A stretch of DNA of 64,000 bases from Rhodocyclaceae bacterium. GTDB taxonomy: Bacteria; Pseudomonadota; Gammaproteobacteria; Burkholderiales; Usitatibacteraceae. The translations under genes were made by a program, and so were the position numbers. Each line of letters opens with the position of its first letter. The first letter of the stretch is position 1. The stretch covers positions 106,596 through 170,595 of the forward strand of contig JADCIX010000011.1 of NCBI GenBank assembly GCA_020247545.1. Reading direction: 5' to 3'. This document shows, one piece after another, positions 17,471 through 27,290 of this stretch. The notes under the pieces were generated by a model, which was not told where the DNA came from, searched no databases, and was given only the letters and a program-made list of their open reading frames with translations.

Positions 17471-18523
17471 CTATTGGATGTCAGGCGGATCATTTGATTT
17501 TCTTCGGTCTCTCCAATTCGAAAACCTCTCCGCCAGCGCGACAAACCAGTCTGGCGGATTTGTGAACTCCTTGAGAAGATGGTTGTAGCGAATCGCCCTT
17601 GCTGTCCAAGCGCGTCCCACCCTGCCTTCAAGATCAGCCATCATCCATCCGGCCTGGAACAGCATTTCAATACGCTCTTCTGGCGGTCGCGTTTCTATCG
17701 GCTCGCGTGACGCAACAAATCGAGTCGGTTCGCCACCACGCGCTTCATCAATGAACTCGCGCAACCTAACTTTCGGTCGTTCAGACCCAACAAGCTTGCA
17801 GAACTGCCGCATCACAGCCAGGCTGTCTGCCGATGCCGGACCATGTTCTACCGGCGCTGGAAGGCGATTCGCGTCGCGACACAGGTTTGCGATATACGCG
17901 TGCTCCTCACTTTCCGCTTCGTCATAATTCTGCGTCGGCGAATCACGCAAATCAAATCCGCAGTCATGACAAACCGATAGCGAATCGACCGCGGTTGAAT
18001 TGGGCCGACCCATCTCGATGCGATGAAACGCCACGCCGCTTCTACACTTCGGGCAACGGTCTTGCATCCAAATATTGTGTTGCGCACACATCACATTGAG
18101 CACGACGCGCCACTGGCGCCGGAAGTAAGGCGTCTCGTCTTCGCGCAAACAAAGGGGACAGAACTGCAATCCAAAACCTTGGCGCTTGCGGTGGTACATC
18201 TTCAGGGTCAGGATCCACGATAGTGATCCGGATTCGCGGAATTTTGCGAACAGCCAACCCTCGTAAGGACGCAACGTCGTGTTGTACGCAACTTCATGCG
18301 CTGTGCCAGTGCGCGCCACTAGTTCATCAATCAGCCATTCCGGCGCCAAGCGGTCAATGTCGCGATTCCAAACCTGCCGCTTATTGCCAAAAACGAGGTT
18401 GCAGAATGTCTGTACTTTCAGTCCATGACCATGCGCGAGGCGAATGAGCCAACACGAGAGGAGCTCGTCGGGTAGAGGTTTAGTGTGAATGGGCCACAAC
18501 GACGATGTGAGGCCCTTGATCAT
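17471..18523 (-). CDS. tniQ: TniQ-family target-selection protein
   Basis: A 350-residue protein. It starts MIKGLTSSLWPIHTKPLPDE and includes LPDELLSCWLIRLAHGHG, a hallmark of TniQ/TnsD N-termini. Zinc-binding Cys pairs follow (CPLCLRE, CPKC, CHDCGF). TniQ proteins direct Tn7-like and Tn5053-like elements to their targets by recruiting the TniB/TnsC ATPase. The frame is open to 18568 inside tniB; I place the start at the ATG at 18523, just after the tniB stop. Shorter than TnsD, so closer to the small TniQ group. Confidence 0.85.
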   Translation of the reverse strand: MIKGLTSSLWPIHTKPLPDELLSCWLIRLAHGHGLKVQTFCNLVFGNKRQVWNRDIDRLAPEWLIDELVARTGTAHEVAYNTTLRPYEGWLFAKFRESGSLSWILTLKMYHRKRQGFGLQFCPLCLREDETPYFRRQWRVVLNVMCAQHNIWMQDRCPKCRSGVAFHRIEMGRPNSTAVDSLSVCHDCGFDLRDSPTQNYDEAESEEHAYIANLCRDANRLPAPVEHGPASADSLAVMRQFCKLVGSERPKVRLREFIDEARGGEPTRFVASREPIETRPPEERIEMLFQAGWMMADLEGRVGRAWTARAIRYNHLLKEFTNPPDWFVALAERFSNWRDRRKSNDPPDIQ

Positions 18524-18525
18524 GA

Positions 18526-19428
18526 CTAGATGCGCTTGTACTGCTTGCGCCGCGAAGGCGGCGTCCACCGGATCTTCCCGACGCGGTCAAACAGTATTTG
18601 TTCTTTTCCGCTTTTGATCGCATCCACGGCCAGCACCTTTACGAGGTCGCAGATGTCACCAAGCGTGCCCTCGCTCCGATCATAAATTGCAAGCATCAAC
18701 GCCTCGGACTTTAGGTCGGATGGCTTCTTAAGCGGCAGGCGTGTTTCTAGCGTGGCGAGCATCCGCGCCAATTCGTGGTCAAGCTTCCAGGTCGGTAATT
18801 CAAACGGCGTAAATCGACTCGACATTTGCGGATCGGCATTGAACGCGTTGTAGGCGTCTTCAATGCCGGCCGCAACAATCACAATCTGCGTTTCGTTACC
18901 AAGACTCTTCAGGGCGTTTCGGTACTCCTGCTGTCGACTGGTAGAACCTGTAATGAGATGATGAATCTCGTCAAGGATCAACATGCGGACTCGCATCTTG
19001 CGGAATAGCTGCTTAATCTGTGCGTACTTATCTTCTGCCCGTGCCGTTGATTTGAACGGCGCCATTAACGCTTCTAAGATCCGCGAGTACAGCGCGCTGA
19101 TGTCTGGCTTCGGCGGTGATTCCGCGAACACCACCGGACAAATAGTGGCCTCACCCTCCGGGTCTATATCCGCCGGATGTTTCGCTTGAAAGTGTTTGAG
19201 AATCGACGTCTTGCCGTTAAACGACGGTGCGACGAGCAGCATGTTCGGCATGCGGGTCGTAGGCGGGTACGCCAGAAGCGTCTCCAGCTCCTCAATTGCT
19301 TCCTTGGCACGATCATAGCCGATCCAGGTGCCCTGCTGAATGAATCGAATCCGTTCCGCATCTGGCGCTAGGATGGCCTCCTGAGACTTTCCCTTCAGGT
19401 GCGGAAATTCTGCTTTAGAAGCGGTCAT
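18526..19428 (-). CDS. tniB: TniB/TnsC-like AAA+ transposition ATPase
   Basis: A 300-residue ATPase. Walker A is APSFNGKTS (residues 67-75), an atypical form normal for TniB, and Walker B is MLILDEIHHL. It probably polymerises on target DNA and activates the transposase. Its start overlaps the tniA stop by 4 bases and its stop is 2 bases before tniQ. Confidence 0.88.
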   Translation of the reverse strand: MTASKAEFPHLKGKSQEAILAPDAERIRFIQQGTWIGYDRAKEAIEELETLLAYPPTTRMPNMLLVAPSFNGKTSILKHFQAKHPADIDPEGEATICPVVFAESPPKPDISALYSRILEALMAPFKSTARAEDKYAQIKQLFRKMRVRMLILDEIHHLITGSTSRQQEYRNALKSLGNETQIVIVAAGIEDAYNAFNADPQMSSRFTPFELPTWKLDHELARMLATLETRLPLKKPSDLKSEALMLAIYDRSEGTLGDICDLVKVLAVDAIKSGKEQILFDRVGKIRWTPPSRRKQYKRI

Positions 19429-21326
19429 TCGTCGTCCTCAAAAGGCACAACATCGTCCGGGTTGTAGCCCCGGATTCGCGGAGCCGGGCCCGTTGGTTCG
19501 GCCGTCGGCAATATCGTCTCGGCTGCTTTGCGCGACTTGGTGTGCTCAACCCTGCGCTGTTTGCGGCGCCGCGCAGATTTTGTTTTTTCTGCGGCTTCGT
19601 CTTCAAGCGCTCGTTGCTCATTAGCAATCGCAAAAATGACCTTGGTGTCGACCGCCGCCATACCGCGCTTCTTGGCTTCCGAATTCGCCTCGCGATACTC
19701 CCAGATGCTGATCGGTGGCAGGCTCGCGTCGCGATAGGGAATCGCGACAAATCGCTTGGAAAGATCGTCGTAGAAGTAAATGACGCTGATGTCTCGCGGG
19801 TCCCGATGGAATCGAAACTTCCGACTGACCTTCTTGTTGGTGGGGTCCTTCGCGTTGATGTAGGGTCGCAAGACATCGTGGTAGTACTCGACATCCCATA
19901 AGACGCCATATGGCTGCACAGTTCGTTCCTCGAACGGCATAAAGTCAATGCGCAACTTCTGTTCATCCTGAATGCGAGGAGGCAGTCCGCGGCCTGGCTT
20001 GCCCTTTGTGCCCAATAGTCCTTCACGCCACTTTTGAAGCGGCGTCGTACCAATCCCGGTATGAAACGACAAGTGGTATTTTGAGATCTCTAAAACGAGC
20101 CACTTTTCAAGCTCGCTAAAGGTCATCGTCGCCATGCCCTCCGCGTCGTACTCACCTTTTTCTTCAACACCAGAGAACGTCGCGCCGCTAACCGACTTCA
20201 ATTTCTGGGACATCGTTCCCATCCAGCGCTCGATATGTGCACCATAGCGCGGGTTCTTGAGTCGTCGTAGGTGGATGTTGATGCCATATTCTTTACAGGC
20301 AACTTTGAGCATCTCGCCGCGAAACTCTCTTGCGTTGTCCATGTGCAGCACGGACATCACGCCCCACATCTTCCACTCGACACTCGTCATCCCAATTTGT
20401 CTTAGCCATTTATCTTTTGCCAAGATGGAATGCGCTATACACATACCAGCCGACATCGCAGATGGATCATCTAATGCGAGATGCATGCCGAGGCATACGC
20501 GGCTAAACACATCAATGGCGAACGTGACCCATGCCCGCCGAATTGATTTCCGATGCTGGTCGTCAACAATGATGACGGGAAGAATCGTATGGTCGATTTG
20601 AACTATTGCGAGAGGCCAATCCGCATCGTAAATTTTTGAGATGATTGGGTCGTGGGTATCGTGCGCAACCGCTTCGCCTTGGCGGCGCTTGGTCGCTTCA
20701 CGCCCGAGTTTGGCGATTACGCGCGAGCGAATGGTGTTTATCGCTGGCGCCGGTAAATCCATGTTGTAACAGTGGCGCCGAATCTCTTCGATCGTCTCGT
20801 TCAGACTCGGCTTCTGCTCTGTAAGATGAAAGTTCTCGATCGTGTCGGCGATGACCGTCTCGACTTCAGCCATCAATCGTCGTTTGCCGGGCCTACCCTT
20901 GCTCGCGTGATCTGGGAGAAGGGAAGACAGTCGATAGGACTGCCGATATGCCTCAACCCACCGGTATATGGTCGCGCGGCTGACCTCTGCTTCGGCGGCA
21001 ATTTGCTTGGCCAGTGCAGTCGCATAGTGCGACTTGCCATCGAACATCGGTTGAATCCACTTCAAACGCTGCTCCGCGATTTCCCAATCAGCTGCGCTGA
21101 CCCCCTGCAGATCGCGCTCAACATCTGGCGTCTCTGAGTCAGGGCCAACTTTACGAGGCGGCGTTACGCCGTCAAGCCGGATCAGCGCTTTCGTACCGGA
21201 CGCTTTTTCTCGAACCAGCAACATGTCGATGTCAGCGATCTTGACGATGACGTATTCGCGCTCATCGTGAACGATGACGGCGCCTTCGTGCAAATGCATC
21301 ACCTGTAAAGTGGACCGATCTTTCAT
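19425..21326 (-). CDS. tniA: TniA/TnsB-like DDE transposase
   Basis: A 633-residue transposase with an N-terminal helix-turn-helix (SRATIYRWVEAYRQS), a DDE core with Asp in QIDHT (about 246), Asp in HMDNAREF (about 330) and Glu in HIERWMG (about 365), a Mu-type beta-barrel and a basic C-terminal tail. It makes the strand breaks at the 3' ends and the joining step. Start overlaps the tnsA stop by 4 bases. All catalytic residues are present, so it may be active. Confidence 0.9.
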   Translation of the reverse strand: MKDRSTLQVMHLHEGAVIVHDEREYVIVKIADIDMLLVREKASGTKALIRLDGVTPPRKVGPDSETPDVERDLQGVSAADWEIAEQRLKWIQPMFDGKSHYATALAKQIAAEAEVSRATIYRWVEAYRQSYRLSSLLPDHASKGRPGKRRLMAEVETVIADTIENFHLTEQKPSLNETIEEIRRHCYNMDLPAPAINTIRSRVIAKLGREATKRRQGEAVAHDTHDPIISKIYDADWPLAIVQIDHTILPVIIVDDQHRKSIRRAWVTFAIDVFSRVCLGMHLALDDPSAMSAGMCIAHSILAKDKWLRQIGMTSVEWKMWGVMSVLHMDNAREFRGEMLKVACKEYGINIHLRRLKNPRYGAHIERWMGTMSQKLKSVSGATFSGVEEKGEYDAEGMATMTFSELEKWLVLEISKYHLSFHTGIGTTPLQKWREGLLGTKGKPGRGLPPRIQDEQKLRIDFMPFEERTVQPYGVLWDVEYYHDVLRPYINAKDPTNKKVSRKFRFHRDPRDISVIYFYDDLSKRFVAIPYRDASLPPISIWEYREANSEAKKRGMAAVDTKVIFAIANEQRALEDEAAEKTKSARRRKQRRVEHTKSRKAAETILPTAEPTGPAPRIRGYNPDDVVPFEDDE

Positions 21327-21970
21327 TTGTCCTCCGGCAAGTACAGATGCACTTCGTCCGTGAACGCGGTGTCGAGATCACAGAGCAGCCATCGCTGTAC
21401 CACGCAATGCCACACGACCGGGATCCAATAGAGCCGATCATCGTCGGTCTTGCTGAGCGCCTCTACGATCGAAACATTTGACGCGGCATCCCCAAGGTGC
21501 TCTGCGGTGTCGAGGACGCGATCGATATCCTGCTCATCTGATGTGTAGTTTCGGTACGCGCGCAAGAACTTGCAGTTTTTTAGCCGGGGCGTGCGGATCT
21601 CAACTTCGGTTGCGATATGGAAATCCCAGCCTACGCGCGCGCAGTAAGCTTCGGCTGCGGCGAACTTCGGCGCGTATGCGTCTTTTTTGGCTTCCAGATA
21701 ATCGGTTCTCTTGACCTCCACCAGCTTGGGCGGTTTTCCAGTGTGCGCGAAATGGCGCACGAGAACATCAGGCGTGTAGCCCGCAGGGACGCCTGGGATC
21801 GGGATTACAACGGGTTGCTCGTCGTAGGTCTCGACGGTTTGATCGAAATCGAGCAAGAGCATGTACTCCGGCTCTAGCGTACCTTCGAACCCGTTCATGA
21901 CCTTGTTCTTGTGGCTGGAGTGGCCACCGGTCACAACCAAGTAGTTCTTGGGGATCTTTCTGACAGGCAC
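21323..21970 (-). CDS. tnsA: TnsA-like endonuclease
   Basis: A 215-residue protein with the TnsA catalytic pattern: Glu in LEPEYMLLLDFD, Asp in YTPDVLVRH, and VEVKR. TnsA cuts the 5' ends, allowing cut-and-paste transposition. It starts with GTG after a strong GGGAGGG site. Its presence separates this element from Tn5053-type elements, which lack TnsA. Confidence 0.82.
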   Translation of the reverse strand: MPVRKIPKNYLVVTGGHSSHKNKVMNGFEGTLEPEYMLLLDFDQTVETYDEQPVVIPIPGVPAGYTPDVLVRHFAHTGKPPKLVEVKRTDYLEAKKDAYAPKFAAAEAYCARVGWDFHIATEVEIRTPRLKNCKFLRAYRNYTSDEQDIDRVLDTAEHLGDAASNVSIVEALSKTDDDRLYWIPVVWHCVVQRWLLCDLDTAFTDEVHLYLPEDK

Positions 21971-22002
21971 GAATCAACCCTCCCTGAGAGTTGATCAAAG
22001 CA

Positions 22003-22074
22003 GTCTCACGATGAGCTAATCTTTGTCTCAACTATCACTAACTAGAATACCTTAAAAAGTGGTAGATTGTCTCA
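22003..22074 (+). repeat. Phased GTCTCA motifs at the transposon end
   Basis: GTCTCA occurs at 22003, 22025 and 22069, that is at 22 and 44 bp spacing. The last two share TTGTCTCAAsT. Tn7-like ends carry TnsB sites of about this size, so these are probable transposase binding sites at the tnsA-side end. The gap at 22047 has no clear copy. Confidence 0.5.
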
Positions 22075-22199
22075 AGTTCCATTGATCATTCACAATTGTT
22101 GTGTAGTGCTAGTGCTCCTCAGCACCGAATAGCTCACGTTCAAAACACAAGGAAAGACGGGCATTTCGACGGTTTTTATGCCCAAATACCCCGCGAAAC

Positions 22200-24857
22200 C
22201 TAGACTTTTAGGTCCGTCGCTGACTTCACCACTTTGAAGTCCACCCCCAGCGTGCTGAAGTGTTTCGCGCCACACTTCACCTTATCTCGCTCGTCGGCAG
22301 CCAGCGATTCGATGTTGTCTGCGCCCTTGGTCTCACGAACGAGATATATCTTCTGCTCGCGCTCCATCACCACCGCCCAATCAGGGTTATAGGTGCCAAC
22401 AGGCGTTTTCACAATGAACCACGGCGGCAACTTGACGCAGAGTTTCACGTCCGTCCTCGCCTCCATCGCCTGCGCAAAATCGTGCTCCAAGTTGGAATCA
22501 AACACGGTTTCCTCGAAGATCGATTTCTCCACAGGAATCGAATCGGTCAAATAGCCGTAAAGCTCATCGCTCTCAAACAGCATCTGGTCATACACTGCAC
22601 CCTCAATGCGTTCGTACTTGATACCGTCGATCATCGTTGCACGCAGCTCCAGCTTCACTGCCGCAAGCGCTTGGTCGAGAAACTGCTGCGGGTTGACTGT
22701 CACGTCCTCCAGCCGACCGGACTGCATGAGGATCTGCGCAATCGTGCTGCGGGTCAGCTCAGTGGCCCGTTGGATGTAGCCGATTAAGTCGGGAACCGAG
22801 TACACGCGGTACTCGGCTTCATCTTGTCGCGCCGACAACAACTGCGTCTCGGCACCTTGGGCGGTAATCGCCAGCGCTGCTTTCTGCACGGCAATGCGAG
22901 GCGCAACGAGCTTTTCGCTCTCAGCCAGTCGCTTGGCGGACTTTTCAATCAACGCCCCCGTATCGAACGCAACCGAGTAACGCGTTTTGTGCTGGATGCG
23001 TTTCCAGATTTCTTGAAAATCCTCGTTGAGCTTCCAACCCGTCCGTAGTCCAATCTTCTTTCGCGTCTTCTTGTTGGCAATGCGCCCAGCGAAACTCACA
23101 CCGCACTCACTCTCAATTTCTGTCTGCAACTTGGCGGCAAAGTCGGTGTAGCTTTCGTTGGCAATCACGGTTAAGCGGTTGATGCGCTCGTCGCGGCATC
23201 GCTCGCCATTTTCCATCACCGGCAGCCGCAGTCCCCTGCCGATCTCTTGACGCTTTTTAATTTCAGACTTCGTTTCGTTGAGCGTACAAATCTGGAAAAC
23301 GTTGGGGTTGTCCCAGCCCTCGCGCAGCGCGGAATGGCTAAAGATAAAGCGCAGCGGCTCATCAAGCGATAACAGCCGTTCCTTCGCGCGCATGATAAGT
23401 TCATAGGCCTCGTCATCGGCCAGCGTATCACCGCGCGAATCCTTCGCCACACCTTTGACGGTCGCAAAGTAGCCGTTATGCACCTTCTCCACTGGCAAGG
23501 GAGTCAATGACTGGTACTTCGGCAGGGCCGCGATTTGTTGGTAGGCCTCAATGAACCATTGGCGAATCTTGCCCGCTGGCTCCACGTAGTGCGCCACGCG
23601 GTCGATGAAGAAGAGCGACAGCACCTTCAGCCGCTTGCCCTCTGGCAACGTTTTCGCAATCGCCAGTTCCTTCTCGAAATGCTCGCGCACCGTCTCCAGC
23701 ACCTGCACGCGCATCACGTCATCCTGCCGCGCGCCGGTGGCATCCCCGGCGTTTACCTCTACGCCATTGGTGAAGCTGATGCACTTGTTCTCGAAGCTCA
23801 GGTTATCGACGATCCACCCTCGGTACGCATCGCGGCCTTTGGAGAGCGTAAACAAATCCGCTTGGTGCGAAGGGCTTTGCAGCTTGATTTCTGTGCGGCG
23901 TGGGCCGTCCTTGCCGTTCACATCAATTTCGATCTTCGCTGTAATGCGCGTTTTCGTCGCGGTGATCGATTTCAGCGCCACATACGCTTGGTTGAAGCCG
24001 GGCTGGTCGAGCACCGAATCGACCTCGATCCGTTTAACGAGCTTTAAGTCGTATGCACGCACCGGGTCGAGCTTGTAGAGCAAATCGTAGGCATTACGGT
24101 GTGTGGCGGAGTAACGCAGTGTGCAGAGCGGATTTAGGCTCACGATTGCCGCCTTGGCTTGGTCACTCTCCATGTTCTGCGGCTCATCCATGATGACGAT
24201 AGGATGCGTCGCTTGGATGAACTCCAACGGCTTCAAGCCAGAGAGCCGGTCGTTCTCCTTGTTGATCACGTTAGCCGATTTGTTGAAGGCGTCGATATTG
24301 AGCACCATGAATTGCAAGGTGTTCGACATCGCAAACGCGCGCACGCGCGAGACCTGCTTGCTGTCGTACACCCACGACTCGAAGGCCACATTGCCGTACA
24401 GGCTGCGAAAGTGCTCGGCCATTAAGCTCAGGCTGGAAATCACACCCTCGCGAATCGCCACGCTCGGCACAACGACGATGAACTTGCTGAACCCGTATTT
24501 GGCGTGCAACTCAAAGGCGGTGCGCAAATACACGTAGGTCTTGCCCGTGCCGGTTTCCATTTCGATGGAAAAGTTTGGAAACGCTTCGCTTGCATCATCT
24601 TGGCCGATGCGCGCTAATTCGGCACTGGGGTGCAGGTCGCTGGCCGTTTGTACCGCGCGGAGGTTTTCCAGCAGCGCTATCTCGCTTAATGTGAGCGCAT
24701 TGCCAATCCCGGTTTCACTCCACAGGCCACCAACATCGAACGGCGAATCCGGCCGCGTTTGGTTTCCATCCGCGCGCGGCTGTCCTGCAAACACGTTCAC
24801 AACCGCGTTAATCGCCTCGAGTTGATACGGCTGCGCCGCGTCGAAAAGGATTTTCAT
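22200..24857 (-). CDS. res: Type III restriction endonuclease, Res subunit
   Basis: An 885-residue helicase-nuclease. Walker A METGTGKTYVYLRT (about 99), DEAD-like VIMDEPQNM, helicase motif VI-like QEIGRGLRLPV, and a C-terminal PD-(D/E)xK-like nuclease (YNPDWAVVMEREQKIYLVRETKG). It cleaves DNA together with Mod after ATP-driven signalling between two unmethylated sites. Start overlaps the mod stop by 4 bases. Looks intact. Confidence 0.93.
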   Translation of the reverse strand: MKILFDAAQPYQLEAINAVVNVFAGQPRADGNQTRPDSPFDVGGLWSETGIGNALTLSEIALLENLRAVQTASDLHPSAELARIGQDDASEAFPNFSIEMETGTGKTYVYLRTAFELHAKYGFSKFIVVVPSVAIREGVISSLSLMAEHFRSLYGNVAFESWVYDSKQVSRVRAFAMSNTLQFMVLNIDAFNKSANVINKENDRLSGLKPLEFIQATHPIVIMDEPQNMESDQAKAAIVSLNPLCTLRYSATHRNAYDLLYKLDPVRAYDLKLVKRIEVDSVLDQPGFNQAYVALKSITATKTRITAKIEIDVNGKDGPRRTEIKLQSPSHQADLFTLSKGRDAYRGWIVDNLSFENKCISFTNGVEVNAGDATGARQDDVMRVQVLETVREHFEKELAIAKTLPEGKRLKVLSLFFIDRVAHYVEPAGKIRQWFIEAYQQIAALPKYQSLTPLPVEKVHNGYFATVKGVAKDSRGDTLADDEAYELIMRAKERLLSLDEPLRFIFSHSALREGWDNPNVFQICTLNETKSEIKKRQEIGRGLRLPVMENGERCRDERINRLTVIANESYTDFAAKLQTEIESECGVSFAGRIANKKTRKKIGLRTGWKLNEDFQEIWKRIQHKTRYSVAFDTGALIEKSAKRLAESEKLVAPRIAVQKAALAITAQGAETQLLSARQDEAEYRVYSVPDLIGYIQRATELTRSTIAQILMQSGRLEDVTVNPQQFLDQALAAVKLELRATMIDGIKYERIEGAVYDQMLFESDELYGYLTDSIPVEKSIFEETVFDSNLEHDFAQAMEARTDVKLCVKLPPWFIVKTPVGTYNPDWAVVMEREQKIYLVRETKGADNIESLAADERDKVKCGAKHFSTLGVDFKVVKSATDLKV

Positions 24858-26956
24858 GCGGTGTAGAACAGCACGTCGTGGCTTTGCGCTTCCAATAAGG
24901 CATTGGTCTTCGCTGCGTCATCACCCGCAAACGCCTTGTCCAGACAAACCAAGCGCTTCGGCTTCCTCGCCACCAGCGCGCGCATGAGCGCTGCCGTCAT
25001 CGCGGTTTCCACGCACACCAGCAAGTCGCCGCAGTTCACGTCGTAGGCTTCCTTCGCGGCCTGACCGCCTGCATCGGGTAGCGAAATCTTTTCGACAATC
25101 GCCGACGGCGGCAACCCTGCGCGCAGGATCAATTCATAAAGCAAATCCTCGCGCGCGGCGTCAGGCCGCACGTTGTCCGCGCTGAGCTCGATTTGTTTTG
25201 CAAGTGCCGCACCATCGCTGGCCGCCGCCGTGTCCCAAACGTGGAAGTTCGATGCCGATAAACGAAAGGCGCGAAAGCCAAGGTCAGGTTTGCTCGACGC
25301 TGCCTCAACGGGCGTGTGGCTTGAGGAGAGCGGAATCGTCCCCTGCTTGGGCGCTTCGGCTGTTGCCTTTTCGGCGTCTGCCAATTTTGCGATCACGCGC
25401 CGCACCCGCTCGCGGGTGATGTGCGCGATGGTGGGGAATTTGTGTTTATCCGTTTTCTCAGGTAATTGCACCAAGATGAACTTGCGATTGCCGCCGTCCT
25501 TGGCGTTGAGTTCGAGGACGGCTTGGGCGGTGGTGCCGGAGCCGGCGAAAAAGTCAAGAATGATGGCATTAGTATCTGAAGGTGACATGTACTCCATTAG
25601 CCTTCCGATCTCGTCATGATCCTTGGGGTTGTCGAAGTACTTGTCGCCAAGAAGCGAGCGCAGTTCCCTGACCGCGACCTGAGACTGCTTGTAGAAATAG
25701 CTGCCTCTAACCTGCGTAGCGAACTCGCTATCCTCTTCACCTTCGTCAGTAGGGTCAGCTTCATCTTTGAGTTCAACGAAGGCTGGTCGAATGTGCGCCT
25801 TACGAAATGGAGGCTCAGTGTGATCTTTGCGAAATTCAACCATGCCGAGTTTGATTTGGCGTTGCATTTCCGATGGATCTGCGTATCTCCAGCCTCCTTC
25901 AGGTACGCGACAAGGTTTTTTGGTCGTCGGATGAAGCACGTTATAGCTTGGGCCGCCACCTCCAGGCCAAGATATATCTCGGTCGCGCCATGGCCCATTA
26001 CTGTCGACACGTTTGTACCTGCTCCATTTCTTCGCAGGATGGGTCCTGGGTAATCCCGCGTACCACGCAGCAAGTGCTGACTCGATGGCCCTGTCGTTCT
26101 TTGCATGAATTTCCCTGAGTCTGAGGTACTCGTCCCAAATGTCCTTCGCCCCCGGTTTTTCTTCTCTCCAGATAGTTTTGTTTGCTTTCAGCGCCAACAT
26201 AGAGCGCGCGTACACCAGCATGTACTCATGCCCGACAGAAACTAGCTTCGCATCGTTCTTGCGCCCCTTTTCCCAGATCAGGTTGGCCACAAAATTCTCT
26301 TCGCCAAACACCTCATCCATCAGGTGTCGCAGGTTGTGTACTTCATGGTCGTCGATGCTGACAAAGATCACACCATCTTCACGCAGCAGGTTTCGCGCCA
26401 GAAACAGGCGCGGATACATCATGGATAGCCAATTGGAGTGGTAGCGCCCGCTGGTATCTTTGTTGGTGCTTTGGGCGAAGCCTTCCTCACTGACTTGGCC
26501 GGAATAGCGCAGGTAGTCAGCCAGGCCTTCACGAAAGTTGTCTGGGTAGATGAATTCGTTGCCGGTGTTGTACGGCGGGTCGATGTAAATCATCTTGACC
26601 TTGCCGTGATAGGGCCGTTGCAGAAGTTTAAGCACTTCTAGATTGTCGCCTTCGATAATCGCATTGCCAGTGGTGTCCCAATCAACACTCTCCGATGGCA
26701 TCGGTGCCAGCGTGCCGGTGGAAACGCTTTGCACATTGCGGAAGGCTTCTGCCTTTCCGGCCCACGTCAGGCCGTAGCGCTCCTTGCCTTCCTCGGTTGA
26801 GGCGCCCAGCGTAGCCTTGAGCTTCTCAAAGTCGACGCGGCCATCCGTGAATACGTGTGGCATTTCCTGCCGCAGCATACCGACGAGAGGGGCGGTGATG
26901 TCGGCGGATGCGGCGGGGAGCACCGGCGGCTTGCCGGCGGAGGGCGTCTCGCTCAT
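24854..26956 (-). CDS. mod: Type III DNA adenine methyltransferase, Mod subunit
   Basis: A 700-residue methyltransferase and recognition subunit. The catalytic DPPYNTGNEF is at about 125 and the AdoMet motif FFAGSGTT at about 468, the order of beta-class N6-adenine methylases. The target recognition domain lies between. The frame is open to 27031, but the ATG at 26956 overlaps the higA stop (ATGA) and gives the natural start MSETPSAGKPP. So mod is translationally coupled to a HigA antitoxin gene. Confidence 0.93.
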   Translation of the reverse strand: MSETPSAGKPPVLPAASADITAPLVGMLRQEMPHVFTDGRVDFEKLKATLGASTEEGKERYGLTWAGKAEAFRNVQSVSTGTLAPMPSESVDWDTTGNAIIEGDNLEVLKLLQRPYHGKVKMIYIDPPYNTGNEFIYPDNFREGLADYLRYSGQVSEEGFAQSTNKDTSGRYHSNWLSMMYPRLFLARNLLREDGVIFVSIDDHEVHNLRHLMDEVFGEENFVANLIWEKGRKNDAKLVSVGHEYMLVYARSMLALKANKTIWREEKPGAKDIWDEYLRLREIHAKNDRAIESALAAWYAGLPRTHPAKKWSRYKRVDSNGPWRDRDISWPGGGGPSYNVLHPTTKKPCRVPEGGWRYADPSEMQRQIKLGMVEFRKDHTEPPFRKAHIRPAFVELKDEADPTDEGEEDSEFATQVRGSYFYKQSQVAVRELRSLLGDKYFDNPKDHDEIGRLMEYMSPSDTNAIILDFFAGSGTTAQAVLELNAKDGGNRKFILVQLPEKTDKHKFPTIAHITRERVRRVIAKLADAEKATAEAPKQGTIPLSSSHTPVEAASSKPDLGFRAFRLSASNFHVWDTAAASDGAALAKQIELSADNVRPDAAREDLLYELILRAGLPPSAIVEKISLPDAGGQAAKEAYDVNCGDLLVCVETAMTAALMRALVARKPKRLVCLDKAFAGDDAAKTNALLEAQSHDVLFYTA

Positions 26957-27267
26957 GCGGAAGCCGCTGCATCTGACCCGCGATGAGGCGCAATTTTCCG
27001 GATCGCCTTTCCCGCCAAATCCTCCGCGCATTGAATGTCGTAATGCGCTTGCAGGTTCATCCAGCTCTGCACATCGGTGCCGAAAAAACGCGCTAGGCGC
27101 AATGCTGTATCGGCGCTGATGCCGCGCCGCTCACGCACGATTTCGTTCACGCGCGCGGGTGTCACATCCAAGGCGCGCGCCAGTGAATTGCTGGAGAGGC
27201 CGAGCGGCTTCATGAATTCCTCGCGTAGGATCTCGCCGGGGTGAATTGGGGTCAGTTTCTTGCTCAT
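26953..27267 (-). CDS. higA: HigA-type antitoxin coupled to mod
   Basis: A 104-residue Xre-type helix-turn-helix protein. It begins KKLTPIHPGEILREEFM, the signature of the HigA/VapI family, and has the DNA-binding part SNSLARALDVTPARVNEIVRERRG. It neutralises HigB and probably represses the operon through the dyad at 27581-27597. A GTG at 27273 is also in frame, but the ATG at 27267 has better spacing from AGGAAG. Its stop overlaps the mod start. Confidence 0.9.
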   Translation of the reverse strand: MSKKLTPIHPGEILREEFMKPLGLSSNSLARALDVTPARVNEIVRERRGISADTALRLARFFGTDVQSWMNLQAHYDIQCAEDLAGKAIRKIAPHRGSDAAASA

Positions 27268-27290
27268 GCTCACTGTCTTCCTGTGGTTCT

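Larger units (their letters stand above)
17471..22094 (-). mobile_element. Tn7-like transposition module (tnsA-tniA-tniB-tniQ)
   Basis: Four overlapping genes encode TnsA-like endonuclease, TniA/TnsB transposase, TniB/TnsC ATPase and TniQ. The end next to tnsA is marked by phased GTCTCA motifs (22003-22074) and a likely terminal ...TTCACA near 22094; on the minus strand the element would begin TGTGAATGATC. The other end was not found, so the true element may extend leftward past tniQ and include Wadjet as cargo. Boundaries given are those of the visible module only. Confidence 0.7.

Noticed and set aside
18484..18495. TGTGAATG resembling the transposon terminus
   Set aside because: It lies inside the tniQ coding sequence (WPIHTK on the other strand) and is a chance match.
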